From Tropicimonas isoalkanivorans (GTDB lineage: Bacteria > Pseudomonadota > Alphaproteobacteria > Rhodobacterales > Rhodobacteraceae): a stretch of DNA of 64,000 bases. The notes under the pieces were generated by a model, which saw only the letters and a program-made list of their open reading frames with translations, was not told where the DNA came from and made no database searches. The stretch is taken from contig NZ_FOLG01000009.1 of assembly GCF_900112335.1 (NCBI RefSeq), forward strand, positions 124,001 through 188,000. Direction: 5' to 3'. This document shows, piece after piece, positions 56,180 to 64,000 of the stretch (positions within the stretch are counted from its first letter, which is position 1; each line of letters begins with the position of its first letter). A program made the translations under genes and the position numbers.

Positions 56180-57180
56180 GCTTCACGCGGCCCGATGGGG
56201 CCGCGACACCCACACCGCACGCCAACGCGCCCTCCTCTGCCAAACGCACCCGTCTGTCTTTCGGCGCGTTGGATGGATGGGAAGATGACGATCACGCCGC
56301 CGCCCTGACGGCATTTCGAGCCACCAGCGACCTGCCCGTTGGCCCTCAGTGGCAAGCCGCCCATCGCGCGGCCCGCGCCGCCACTGACGCGCGCGCCTTT
56401 TTCGAGAAGCATTTCGAGCCGGTCCTGATCGGCGCGGTCACGCCCGGCCTTTTCACCGGCTACTACGAACCCGAACTGGACGGTGCCCTTGCCCCTACGG
56501 ACCGCTTCCGTGCCCCGATCTACGCCACCCCGCCGGAAATGTCGGCCAGTCCCTGGGCCACCCGAGCCGAAATCGAGGCCGGCACTCTTCTGACCGGCCA
56601 AGGCCTTGAAATTGCGTGGCTCGAAGACCCGGTGGAGGCCTTCTTCCTCCAGATTCAGGGTTCCGGCCGCATCCGCCTTCCGGACGGCACCGCGATCCGG
56701 GTGGGATTCGACGCGAAAAACGGCCACCCCTATCGATCCATCGGACAGGAGCTGGTGCGCCGAGGCATCTTCGACGCGACCACGGTCTCGGCACAGGCCG
56801 TGAAGGACTGGCTGCGCGCCAACCCCGAGGCGGGCCGCCTGCTGATGCAGGTGAACGACTCGTTCGTCTTCTTCCGCACCCTTACCGGCATTCCTCCCGA
56901 CTCCGGCCCGCCCGGCGCTATGGGCCGCCCGGTGACCGCGCATCGTACCCTCGCGGTCGACCCGGCGTTCACCCCCCTCGGCGCTCCCGTCTGGCTGGAG
57001 ACCGACGGCCCCGCTCCGATCCGCCGCCTGATGATCGCGCAGGACGTCGGCTCCGCGATCAAGGGGCCGCAGCGCGGAGACATCTTCTACGGTACCGGAG
57101 CGCACGCTGGCGAAGCGGCGGGAAACATGCGAGATCCCGGTCGCATGATCGTTCTTGAACCTGTCAGCCCGCGGACGTGA
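56176..57180 (+). CDS. mltA: Membrane-bound lytic murein transglycosylase A (MltA), without visible export signal
   Basis: 334 residues. The MltA domain is recognised by GLFTGYYEPELDGA near residue 90, FFLQIQGSGRIRLPDG near 155 and the C-terminal 3D domain QDVGSAIKGPQRGDIFYG near 290. MltA cleaves peptidoglycan glycan strands, forming anhydromuropeptides, and is normally an outer-membrane lipoprotein. The N-terminus here is hydrophilic (MSFTRPDGAATPTPHANAP) with no signal peptide or lipobox; upstream in-frame codons are hydrophilic too. Translationally coupled to the Tim44-domain gene and the Smr gene. Confidence 0.9.
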   Translation: MSFTRPDGAATPTPHANAPSSAKRTRLSFGALDGWEDDDHAAALTAFRATSDLPVGPQWQAAHRAARAATDARAFFEKHFEPVLIGAVTPGLFTGYYEPELDGALAPTDRFRAPIYATPPEMSASPWATRAEIEAGTLLTGQGLEIAWLEDPVEAFFLQIQGSGRIRLPDGTAIRVGFDAKNGHPYRSIGQELVRRGIFDATTVSAQAVKDWLRANPEAGRLLMQVNDSFVFFRTLTGIPPDSGPPGAMGRPVTAHRTLAVDPAFTPLGAPVWLETDGPAPIRRLMIAQDVGSAIKGPQRGDIFYGTGAHAGEAAGNMRDPGRMIVLEPVSPRT

Positions 57181-57803
57181 CTCAGCCGATGTCGTCCCGC
57201 CGCCCGCCCCGCCGTCTCAGCGAGGACGACCTCGCCATCTGGCGCCAGGTCGCCAAGAGCGCAACGCCCATGCACGCGGTCCGCCCGACCGCGTCGCCCG
57301 CTCCGACCGCGCCGCCCACCTCGCCCCAGGGTGGCCGCACCCAGCCGCCGGAGAGCCTGCCGGCGTTTACCATCGGGCAGGCCGCGAGCTACGACCGGTC
57401 AAAGGGGCACAACCTGTCTCCGACGCTGGAGACGCGCCTCGCCGCGCAACCCGTCCGCATGGATCAGAAAACCTTCACCCGCATGAAGCGGGGCAAGCTC
57501 CGCCCGAACCGGAAGATCGACCTGCACGGCATGACGCTCGACCGCGCCCATCCTGCGCTCAGCCGGTTCATCATCGCCGCTCATGCCGATGGCTGCCGCC
57601 TCGTTTTGGTGGTTACCGGCAAGGGTCGCACGCACCGCGACGACGACGGGCCGATCCCCACGCCGCGCGGCGTTTTGCGCAACCAGGTGCCGCAGTGGCT
57701 CCGCATGGCACCCCTTGGCGCGCTGGTCCTCCAGGTGACCGAGGCGCACAAGAGCCACGGCGGGTCAGGCGCCTACTACGTCTATCTCTCCCGCCGGCGC
57801 TAG
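57177..57803 (+). CDS. Smr/MutS2 C-terminal domain protein
   Basis: 208 residues. A disordered Pro/Thr-rich N-terminal half precedes an Smr domain with KIDLHGMTLDRAHPALSRF near residue 118 and VVTGKGRTHR near 150, the typical DLHG and GKG motifs of Smr nucleases. GTG start overlaps the mltA stop (GTGA); an ATG at 57189 is an alternative. Its 3' end overlaps the convergent MFS gene by 39 bp. Probably a nucleic-acid binding or nicking protein; specific role unknown. Confidence 0.88.
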   Translation: MTQPMSSRRPPRRLSEDDLAIWRQVAKSATPMHAVRPTASPAPTAPPTSPQGGRTQPPESLPAFTIGQAASYDRSKGHNLSPTLETRLAAQPVRMDQKTFTRMKRGKLRPNRKIDLHGMTLDRAHPALSRFIIAAHADGCRLVLVVTGKGRTHRDDDGPIPTPRGVLRNQVPQWLRMAPLGALVLQVTEAHKSHGGSGAYYVYLSRRR

Positions 57804-59015
57804 CATCCGCGCCGCCCGCCGGAGCGTGACCGCCGCCAGGGCCGCGGCGGCGACGCAATAGAGGGCGATCCACAGCATCTGCTTCTCGAACCCTACTCCG
57901 GCATCAATCGCGATCCCTGTCGCGACCGGGCCGACCGCCGTGCCGAAGACGAGCATCGCCTGCGCCATCGCCTTGATCCCGCCCATGTGCCGCGTTCCAT
58001 AGAATTCGGCCCAGAAGGCATTCGGCAGGGTGGAGTTTGCCCCCGAGGTGATGCCGACGACCGCCATGCCCACGCCAATGCCAAGCAGCCCCTCGCTCCG
58101 CGACAGCACGATGAACCCCACGGCCAGCGGCAAGACCAGGAACGGCAGCAACCGGCCTGTCCCCCACCGATCGAGCGCAATCCCGCTCGCGACCATCGCG
58201 GCGACGGCGCTGGCGGTATAGACGGGGAACAGCGCGACAAGTGACAAGTGGCTGATTTCCTTGATCTCCGCCAGATGCACCTGGTGGAAGAACAGGACCG
58301 TCACGAAGGTGGATGGCCCGAGGATCAGCGGCATGACACTCCAGAACACCCAGTTCCGCAGGACCTGTCCGCGCGTCCAGTGAACGCCGCGCATCCCTGC
58401 CGCCGGATTGGACGCCAGATCCGCCTGCGGCGTCCGTTCCCAGCGCAAGAGGGATTGCAGGATCGGCAGCGTGGCCAGGATCAGCACCGCCGCAAGCACC
58501 CACAGGCTCCGCCATCCCGCCACGGCCAGCAAGGCCACGAAGGCAAGCGGCATCAACGACTCCCCCAGCGTCACGCCGAGCGAGGCTACTGACAACGCCT
58601 TGCCCCGGTTCGCCACGAACCACCGGCTCATGGCGACAATCGCCGTGTGCGTTGTCATTCCCTGCCCGGCCAGCCTCAGCGCAAAAATCACGAAGGGCAG
58701 TGCCCAGGCGCCCGGCACGGCAGCCATCGCCAGACAGGCAGCGGCAAAGAACGGCAGGACGACGAGGATCAACTCGCGCACCCGAAACCTGTCCGTCAGC
58801 GTCCCGGCCCAGACCATGACGATGGCCGAGGCCAGCGTGCCCACGGAATAGACCGCGCCCCAAAGGCCATGGCTTAACCCGAACGCGGCCCGGATCTCGC
58901 CCGCGAAAATGGAAATGAAGAATGTCTGCCCGAAGCTGGAACTCAGCGTCAGCAGAAAGCCGGCCGCCAGCCACGCGGCATTGTCCCGGATAAAGGTGTA
59001 CACGGCGATCCCCAC
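57765..59015 (-). CDS. Major facilitator superfamily transporter
   Basis: 416-residue membrane protein with about twelve hydrophobic helices; the loop-2-3 signature appears as GTLTDRFRVRELIL near residue 68. The substrate is not evident. A GTG start at 59013-59015 is used; the ribosome site is poor, so the start may lie a few codons downstream. It sits between the Smr gene and hslU and seems an independent unit. Confidence 0.85.
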   Translation of the reverse strand: MGIAVYTFIRDNAAWLAAGFLLTLSSSFGQTFFISIFAGEIRAAFGLSHGLWGAVYSVGTLASAIVMVWAGTLTDRFRVRELILVVLPFFAAACLAMAAVPGAWALPFVIFALRLAGQGMTTHTAIVAMSRWFVANRGKALSVASLGVTLGESLMPLAFVALLAVAGWRSLWVLAAVLILATLPILQSLLRWERTPQADLASNPAAGMRGVHWTRGQVLRNWVFWSVMPLILGPSTFVTVLFFHQVHLAEIKEISHLSLVALFPVYTASAVAAMVASGIALDRWGTGRLLPFLVLPLAVGFIVLSRSEGLLGIGVGMAVVGITSGANSTLPNAFWAEFYGTRHMGGIKAMAQAMLVFGTAVGPVATGIAIDAGVGFEKQMLWIALYCVAAAALAAVTLRRAARMLAPAGEIDVVGA

Positions 59016-59172
59016 AGTATGGTTGCGATGGGGAGATCCGGTCCTGTCGGTACCCGTTGCGCCAACCGAACACCGCAGTGCCCCGGCGGCCGCAAGCCCC
59101 TTCGCTCCCTGTGTACCCTGCCCGTTCCGCCGCCGCCATGCCCTCGTGACGGCGGCGACGCCGATCGGCGGA

Positions 59173-60480
59173 TCAGAGCACGTAGCGGCTCAGATCGGCC
59201 GACCGGGCCAGTTCGCCCAGGTTCTTCTCCACGAAGTCCGCATCGACCGAAACCGCCTGCCCGGCCTGGTCGGGCGCGGCGAAGCTCAGTTCCTCGAAAA
59301 CCCGTTCCATCACGGTGTAAAGCCGCCGTGCGCCGATGTTCTCGATCGCCTCGTTGACGTCCGCCGCGATCCGCGCCAGCGCCGCGATCCCGTCCTCGGT
59401 GAAGCTCACCTCCACCTCCTCCGTCGCCATCAGCGCGGTGTATTGCCGGGTCAGCGCGTTGTCGGTTTCCGTAAGGATTCGCACGAAGTCCTGTTCCGTC
59501 AGCGCCCTGAGTTCCACCCGGATCGGCAGCCGCCCCTGCAATTCGGGCAGCAGGTCCGATGGTTTGGCGATGTGGAACGCGCCACTGGCAATGAACAGGA
59601 TGTGGTCGGTCTTTACGGGCCCATGTTTGGTGCTGACCGTGGTGCCCTCGATCAGCGGCAGCAGGTCGCGCTGCACACCCTCGCGGCTCACGTCGCCGCC
59701 GCGCGCTTCCTGACGGGCACAGACCTTGTCGATCTCGTCGATGAAAACAATGCCGTTTTCCTGCACCGACTCCAACGCCACCCGCGTCACCATCTCGTCG
59801 TCCAGAAGCTTGTCGGCCTCCTCCGAGATCAGCACCTCGTAGCTGTCGGCAACCGTCATCCGGCGTTTCACTGTCCGTCCGCCGAATGCCTTGCCGAAGA
59901 TCGAGCCGAGGTCCATCGCGCCGATATTGGCGCCCGGCTGGCCCGGAATGTCGAACATCGGCATGGCGGGGGCGCTTTCGGCCACCTCAAGTTCGATTAC
60001 CGTGTCGTCCAGATCCCCGCGCTTCAGCTTGTCCCGGAACATCTCGCGGGTCTGCTCCCGCGCGTCCTTGCCGGCGATGGCTTCCACCACACGGTCTTCG
60101 GCATTTCGGTAGGCCTTGGCCTTTACCTCGTCGCGCATGTACTCGCGCGTCTGCTGGATCGCGGCGTCCACCAGGTCACGTATGATCTGCTCCACGTCCC
60201 GGCCGACGTAGCCCACCTCGGTAAACTTCGTCGCTTCGACCTTGATGAAGGGCGCCCGCGCGAGCTTGGCCAGCCGGCGGGAGATCTCCGTCTTGCCGAC
60301 GCCGGTCGGGCCGATCATCAGGATGTTCTTGGGGTAGACCTCTTCCTTCAGATCGTCCGCAAGCTGCTTGCGCCGCCAGCGGTTGCGAAGGGCCACGGCC
60401 ACGGCGCGCTTGGCGTCCTTCTGGCCGATGATGAAACGGTCGAGTTCGCTCACGATCTCGCGGGGGGTCAGGTCGGTCAT
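59173..60480 (-). CDS. hslU: ATP-dependent protease ATPase subunit HslU
   Basis: 435-residue AAA+ unfoldase. Walker [16 protein letters not shown] near residue 57, the pore motif region [14 protein letters not shown], Walker B VFIDEIDK near 245, the I-domain between about 110 and 230, and the conserved C-terminal RYVL that docks into HslV. The partner peptidase gene hslV is usually adjacent but is not on either side here. Confidence 0.96.
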   Translation of the reverse strand: MTDLTPREIVSELDRFIIGQKDAKRAVAVALRNRWRRKQLADDLKEEVYPKNILMIGPTGVGKTEISRRLAKLARAPFIKVEATKFTEVGYVGRDVEQIIRDLVDAAIQQTREYMRDEVKAKAYRNAEDRVVEAIAGKDAREQTREMFRDKLKRGDLDDTVIELEVAESAPAMPMFDIPGQPGANIGAMDLGSIFGKAFGGRTVKRRMTVADSYEVLISEEADKLLDDEMVTRVALESVQENGIVFIDEIDKVCARQEARGGDVSREGVQRDLLPLIEGTTVSTKHGPVKTDHILFIASGAFHIAKPSDLLPELQGRLPIRVELRALTEQDFVRILTETDNALTRQYTALMATEEVEVSFTEDGIAALARIAADVNEAIENIGARRLYTVMERVFEELSFAAPDQAGQAVSVDADFVEKNLGELARSADLSRYVL

Positions 60481-60603
60481 GTCCTCTGCCTATCGGGTGG
60501 CGACGTTGCGGCCTAGGTAATCATATGCGCCGCCAACGCAAGGCATCGGCGGCGCATTCCTTCCGGGCCAGGCGACCCCCGGTCCCTCGGCCCGATGGCC
60601 AGA

Positions 60604-61452
60604 TCAGCCCCTCAAACCTGCCGCAACGATCTCGGACAGCGGTGTCGTCGGCCGGCCGATCAGCTTGGAAAGGTCGTTGCCGTCATTGTACAGCGCCCCA
60701 TCGGCGGCCTTGGCGTCGAAGCTGGCGAGCGCCTGCGGCCACGGCTCCGGCAGGCCGGCTTGTGACAGGGCCGCGGCATAGTCCGCTTCCGGCAGGTCGG
60801 TGTAGGGGATTGCCTTGCCGGTCTGCCCGGAGATATCGCCGGCAAGCTCGGTCAGCGTGTGCCCGTTGTCACCTGCCAGTTCGTAGACCTTGCCCTCCTG
60901 CCCTTCAGCCGTCAGCACCACCGCTGCCGCTTCGGCGAAGTCGTCCCGCGTCGCCCAGGATATCCGGCCCTCACCCGCCGCCCCGTAGAGCGCGCCGAGC
61001 TGCACCGCCGTCGGGATGGATGCGGCATGGTTCTCCGCGTACCAGCCATTGCGGAGGAGCGTGAACGGAATGCCGGACTCCCGGATCATCGCCTCTGTCT
61101 CCAAGTGCTCCGGCGCCAGGCTGAGCGGCGAGGTATCGGCCCGGAGCAAGCTGGTATAGACGATCCGTCCCACACCCGCCGCCTTCGCCGCCACGATCAC
61201 ATTGCGATGCTGCGGTGCCCGCTTGCCGACCTCGCTGCCGGAAATGAGGAGCAGCGTGTCCACCCCCTCCAGCGCGTCCGCCAGCGCGTCCGCCTGGTCA
61301 TAGTCGAACGCCCGCGCGGTCACGCCGAGCCCCTCTGCCTTTTCCGGCGTCCGTGCGAGCGCAATGATTTCCTCGTCCCCGGCCCGCGCTTTCAGATGTT
61401 CGATCACGCGCTGGCCAAGCTGGCCCGTGGCTCCCGTAACGGCAATTGTCAT
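60604..61452 (-). CDS. qorB: NAD(P)H:quinone oxidoreductase QorB-like (NmrA/atypical SDR)
   Basis: 282-residue NAD(P)H-binding protein: ITGATGQLGQRVIEHL-like start (VTGATGQLGQ), LLLISGSEVGKRAPQHRNVI near residue 70, YTSLLRADTSPLSLAPEH and LLRNGWYAEN. These segments match E. coli QorB (YtfG) closely along the whole length. It probably reduces quinones or related electrophiles. Divergent from an HxlR regulator, the same pairing as qorB/qorR in enterobacteria. Confidence 0.9.
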   Translation of the reverse strand: MTIAVTGATGQLGQRVIEHLKARAGDEEIIALARTPEKAEGLGVTARAFDYDQADALADALEGVDTLLLISGSEVGKRAPQHRNVIVAAKAAGVGRIVYTSLLRADTSPLSLAPEHLETEAMIRESGIPFTLLRNGWYAENHAASIPTAVQLGALYGAAGEGRISWATRDDFAEAAAVVLTAEGQEGKVYELAGDNGHTLTELAGDISGQTGKAIPYTDLPEADYAAALSQAGLPEPWPQALASFDAKAADGALYNDGNDLSKLIGRPTTPLSEIVAAGLRG

Positions 61453-61499
61453 CTCTTGTCTCCATCAATGGCTTCGGTCTTGCGCTACATAACGAGATC

Positions 61500-61522
61500 A
61501 CTTACCTTTCGTAAGTACGTAC
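61500..61522. promoter_or_regulatory. Candidate HxlR-type operator between qorB and its regulator
   Basis: Inverted repeat ACTTAC-ctttc-GTAAGT (61500-61516), overlapping the 8-bp palindrome GTACGTAC (61515-61522), in the 90-bp divergent gap. Symmetry and position suit binding of the HxlR-family dimer. Confidence 0.55.
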
Positions 61523-61542
61523 AAATTTGTTAGTGTTAAAAA

Positions 61543-61956
61543 ATGTCGACCCACCCGACCGAAATCCGGCCCGAACCGCTCTCGGCCAAGCTGCGCCGGG
61601 GCGATCTGCTCGCCGAAAAGTGCCCCTCCCGCGAGGTCCTGAAGCATGTCACCAGCCGTTGGGGCGTGCTTGTGCTGATCGTGCTGGAAACCGGAACTCA
61701 CCGGTTCAGCGACCTGCGCCGCGCCGTCGGCGGTGTGAGCGAACGGATGCTGGCGCAAACGCTGCAAAACCTCGAGAAGGACGGTCTCGTCCTCCGCCGC
61801 TCCTACGACGAGGTTCCGCCTCGCGTCGAGTACAGCCTCACCCCGCTGGGGCGGGAGGCGGCGCAGCATGTCCGCGCCCTGGCCGACTGGATCGAGCAGA
61901 GCCTGCCCCGCATCGCGGAGGTCTGGCAGGCCAACGGGGCCGCCCCGGACACGTGA
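61543..61956 (+). CDS. HxlR-family transcriptional regulator (QorR-like)
   Basis: 137-residue winged-helix regulator. A lone Cys27 in the N-terminal CPSREVLKHVTSRWGVLVL is placed like the redox-sensing Cys of QorR/YodB proteins. HRFSDLRRAVGGVSERMLAQTLQNLEKDGLV is the recognition region. It likely represses the divergent qorB gene and responds to quinones or electrophiles through the cysteine. Confidence 0.88.
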   Translation: MSTHPTEIRPEPLSAKLRRGDLLAEKCPSREVLKHVTSRWGVLVLIVLETGTHRFSDLRRAVGGVSERMLAQTLQNLEKDGLVLRRSYDEVPPRVEYSLTPLGREAAQHVRALADWIEQSLPRIAEVWQANGAAPDT

Positions 61957-62068
61957 CGCGGTTTCCCACGGCAATCCCCGCCGTGCCCCCTTGCCAGACT
62001 GGCCCGCGGCGATTCAAATGACCCAAAGCGGACGCACCGTCCGCGCGGCCACCCGGGAGAGCCTGCCG

Positions 62069-62857
62069 ATGCGGTCTACGATCTTCCTGCTCCTTGCTGC
62101 CTCATTTCTCGCGGCCTGCGGCGGCGGCACGCGCCAGACGGCCACCGTCTCAACCTCTGCGCTCCGCCCGATCGAGGTCGCCCACCCGACCTTCGGCGAC
62201 CACGACCCGCACGACTGGCAGGGGCGCCGGCCCGTGAACTACCCGGTGCACGGCATCGACGTATCGCGCTGGCAGGGTGACATCGACTGGTATCGTGCCC
62301 GCGCCGCCGGCGTGTCCTTCGTCTTCATCAAGGCGACGGAGGGCGTGGAGGAACTCGATCCCAAATTCGCCACCCACTGGCGCGGCGCCGCCCGGGCCGG
62401 GATTCCGCGCGCGGCTTACCATTATTACTATTTCTGCGCTCCGGCCGCCGAGCAGGCGCGCTGGTTCATCGCCAACGTGCCGCGCAACGAGTCGGGCCTG
62501 CCCCACGTGCTGGACATGGAGTGGAATCACCGCTCCCCCACCTGCCGAGTGCGCCCCGATGGTGCCACCGTCCGCGCCGAGGCCGACCGTTTCCTCGATA
62601 TCCTGGAGCGCCACTATGGCCGCCGCCCCATCGTCTACACCACGGTGGATTTCTGGCGCGACACTGACATCGGCCGCCTGCCCGGCACCGAATTCTGGCT
62701 CCGCTCCGTCGCCGGCCACCCGCGCGAGACCTATCCCGGCGCACGCTGGACGTTCTGGCAGTACACCGGTACCGGCGCCATCGACGGCGTTCCGGGGCCG
62801 ATCGACATCAACGTCTTCGCCGGCTCCCATGCGGCCTGGCAAAGCTGGGCGCGCTAG
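62069..62857 (+). CDS. Lipoprotein with GH25 lysozyme domain
   Basis: 262 residues. A lipoprotein signal ends in the lipobox LLAASFLAAC (Cys17 acylated). The GH25 domain begins YPVHGIDVSRWQGDIDW near residue 55, with catalytic acids expected in the HGIDVS (Asp) and HVLDMEW (Asp-x-Glu) motifs; FVFIKATEG and WTFWQYTGTG complete the family. It cleaves the MurNAc-GlcNAc bond of peptidoglycan. GGGAGAG precedes the ATG at 62069; an upstream in-frame ATG at 62018 would disrupt the signal. Confidence 0.9.
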   Translation: MRSTIFLLLAASFLAACGGGTRQTATVSTSALRPIEVAHPTFGDHDPHDWQGRRPVNYPVHGIDVSRWQGDIDWYRARAAGVSFVFIKATEGVEELDPKFATHWRGAARAGIPRAAYHYYYFCAPAAEQARWFIANVPRNESGLPHVLDMEWNHRSPTCRVRPDGATVRAEADRFLDILERHYGRRPIVYTTVDFWRDTDIGRLPGTEFWLRSVAGHPRETYPGARWTFWQYTGTGAIDGVPGPIDINVFAGSHAAWQSWAR

Positions 62858-62965
62858 CGCCCCTGTCTTTCGCCCGGATTGACCGGCGATCCGCCCACAA
62901 CGGCAGGCGCATCGCGGGCCACACTGTCCGTTGCCATTCCCGCAGCGCGCGCCCATAGAGGCGCC

Positions 62966-64000
62966 ATGACCGCCCCCGACCTCGATATCTTCCTCGTCGC
63001 TCTTCCCGGCCTCGAACCGGCGCTCTGCGCCGAGGCCCGCGATTTGGGCTTCGATGCCACTGCCGTTCCAGGCGGCGTCGAATTTCGTGGCGGCTGGCCC
63101 GACGTCTGGCGCGCGAACCTCAAGCTGCGCGGCGCCACCCGCGTTCTGGCCCGCCTCGGCAGCTTCCGCGCCTTCCACCTCGCGCAGTTGGACAAGCGCG
63201 CCCGCAAGTTCCCGTGGGCCGAGACGCTCCGCCCTGACGTTCCCGTCCGGGTGGAGGTCGCCTGCCACCGCTCGAAAATCTACCACCAGGGCGCCGCCGC
63301 CGAGCGGATCGAGCGCGCCATCTCGGAGACCCTGGGCGCGCCGATTTCCGAAACCGCTCCGGTGCAAGTCAAGGTCCGCATCGACGACAACCTCTGCACC
63401 ATCTCCGTGGACACCTCCGGCCCCTCCCTGCACAAACGGGGCCACAAGGAAGCCGTCGGCAAGGCGCCCCTGCGCGAAACCATGGCCGCCCTTCTGCTCC
63501 GGGAGTGCGGGTTCACCGGCGCGGAGCCGGTGCTGGACCCGATGTGCGGCTCCGGCACCTTCGTCATCGAGGCCGCCGAAATCGCCGCTGGTTTCGACGC
63601 CGGCCGTGCCCGCAGCTTCGCTTTCGAGCAGCTTGCAAGCTTCGACCCCGCGCAATGGCAGGCGATCCGCGCGGCCTCCGCCCCTCGGACCCCGGCCGCG
63701 CGGTTCTACGGCTCCGACCGGGATGCCGGTGCGATCCGGATGAGCCAGGCCAACGCCGAGCGCGCTGGCGTGGCGGAGTGGACCGACTTCGCCACTCGCC
63801 CCATCGGCGACCTGCCCCGTCCCGATGGTCCGCCGGGCCTCGTCATGGTCAACCCGCCCTATGGCGCCCGCATCGGCAACCGCAAGCCGCTCTTCGCCCT
63901 CTACGGCAGTCTCGGGGAGGTTCTGCGCGAGCGGTTTTCCGGCTGGCGCGTCGGGCTGATCACGACCGACATGGGCCTGGCGAAGGCCACCTCCCTGCCC
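62966..64000 (+). CDS. THUMP-domain class I SAM-dependent RNA methyltransferase (3' end missing)
   Basis: First 345 codons; runs off the right edge. An N-terminal THUMP-like RNA-binding region (about 1-155, with VRVEVACHRSKIYHQGAAAERIERAI) precedes a methyltransferase domain with SAM motif LDPMCGSGTFVIEAAEIAAG near residue 190 and catalytic MVNPPYG near 295. This is the RlmL/YcbY-like (COG0116) group, which makes N2-methylguanine in rRNA or tRNA. The NPPY motif is intact. Exact target not determinable. Confidence 0.9.
   Translation, partial: MTAPDLDIFLVALPGLEPALCAEARDLGFDATAVPGGVEFRGGWPDVWRANLKLRGATRVLARLGSFRAFHLAQLDKRARKFPWAETLRPDVPVRVEVACHRSKIYHQGAAAERIERAISETLGAPISETAPVQVKVRIDDNLCTISVDTSGPSLHKRGHKEAVGKAPLRETMAALLLRECGFTGAEPVLDPMCGSGTFVIEAAEIAAGFDAGRARSFAFEQLASFDPAQWQAIRAASAPRTPAARFYGSDRDAGAIRMSQANAERAGVAEWTDFATRPIGDLPRPDGPPGLVMVNPPYGARIGNRKPLFALYGSLGEVLRERFSGWRVGLITTDMGLAKATSLP

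Noticed and set aside
61498-61974. 158-codon minus-strand frame opposite the HxlR regulator
   Set aside because: Shadow of the plus-strand regulator, which has clear winged-helix motifs and a good start.

Overview
The window looks like an origin-proximal piece of a high-GC alphaproteobacterial chromosome of the Rhodobacterales (Roseobacter/Paracoccaceae type). This is inferred from protein resemblance and gene order: an SmoEFGK/SmoS/mannitol-dehydrogenase polyol cluster like that of Rhodobacter, and the order hemW, parB, parA, rsmG, mnmG, mnmE, rho, hemJ, candidate oriC, maf, aroE, coaE, dnaQ, secB. No rRNA, tRNA, CRISPR array, prophage or insertion sequence was seen.

Layout. (1) 1-3.4 kb, minus strand: a TRAP transporter (dctQ, dctM, dctP) reading into a truncated diaminopropionate ammonia-lyase-like gene. 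(2) 3.7-11.2 kb: a Dpp/Opp-type peptide ABC transporter with two paralogous, divergently transcribed binding proteins but only one set of permeases and one fused double ATPase. (3) 11.3-14.4 kb: a 40-residue membrane protein, a secreted VWA protein, a PiT phosphate transporter and a Nudix hydrolase. (4) 14.5-30.9 kb: a large polyol catabolic region. A ROK repressor and a near-perfect xyl-type operator precede an L-xylulose-reductase-like SDR and a ribitol dehydrogenase. A long minus-strand operon encodes the SmoEFGK-type ABC transporter, sorbitol/galactitol dehydrogenase, a second SDR, a mannitol/arabinitol dehydrogenase and a zinc alcohol dehydrogenase. A LacI regulator lies upstream. A plus-strand operon encodes two PfkB kinases, a GatZ/KbaZ-like protein and an Fsa-type transaldolase. 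Together they can plausibly take hexitols through fructose or tagatose to fructose 6-phosphate, and pentitols to ketopentoses.

(5) 30.9-41 kb: a sulfotransferase-like/aminotransferase pair, exported MsrA, a ribokinase-like enzyme, a MaeB-type malic enzyme, MutS, GrpE and HrcA. (6) 41.2-51.1 kb: rph-rdgB-hemW, then the chromosome-segregation and tRNA-modification block parB-parA-rsmG-mnmG-mnmE-rho-hemJ. Two perfect parS sites lie inside the coding sequence of rsmG and mnmG. (7) 51.1-51.5 kb: an AT-rich, gene-free region with a cluster of DnaA-box-like 9-mers, which I call as the likely chromosomal replication origin. Genes on its left run leftward and genes on its right run rightward. (8) 51.5-64 kb: maf-aroE-coaE-dnaQ, then secB, fxsA, a Tim44-domain protein, mltA, an Smr protein, an MFS transporter, hslU (no adjacent hslV), a qorB/HxlR-regulator pair, a lipoprotein GH25 lysozyme and a truncated THUMP-type RNA methyltransferase.

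I did not find a wholly new multi-gene system. The most informative signals are the candidate oriC with flanking parS sites, the ROK operator, the galactitol/tagatose branch with a lone GatZ-like enzyme, and the divergently paired peptide-binding proteins.
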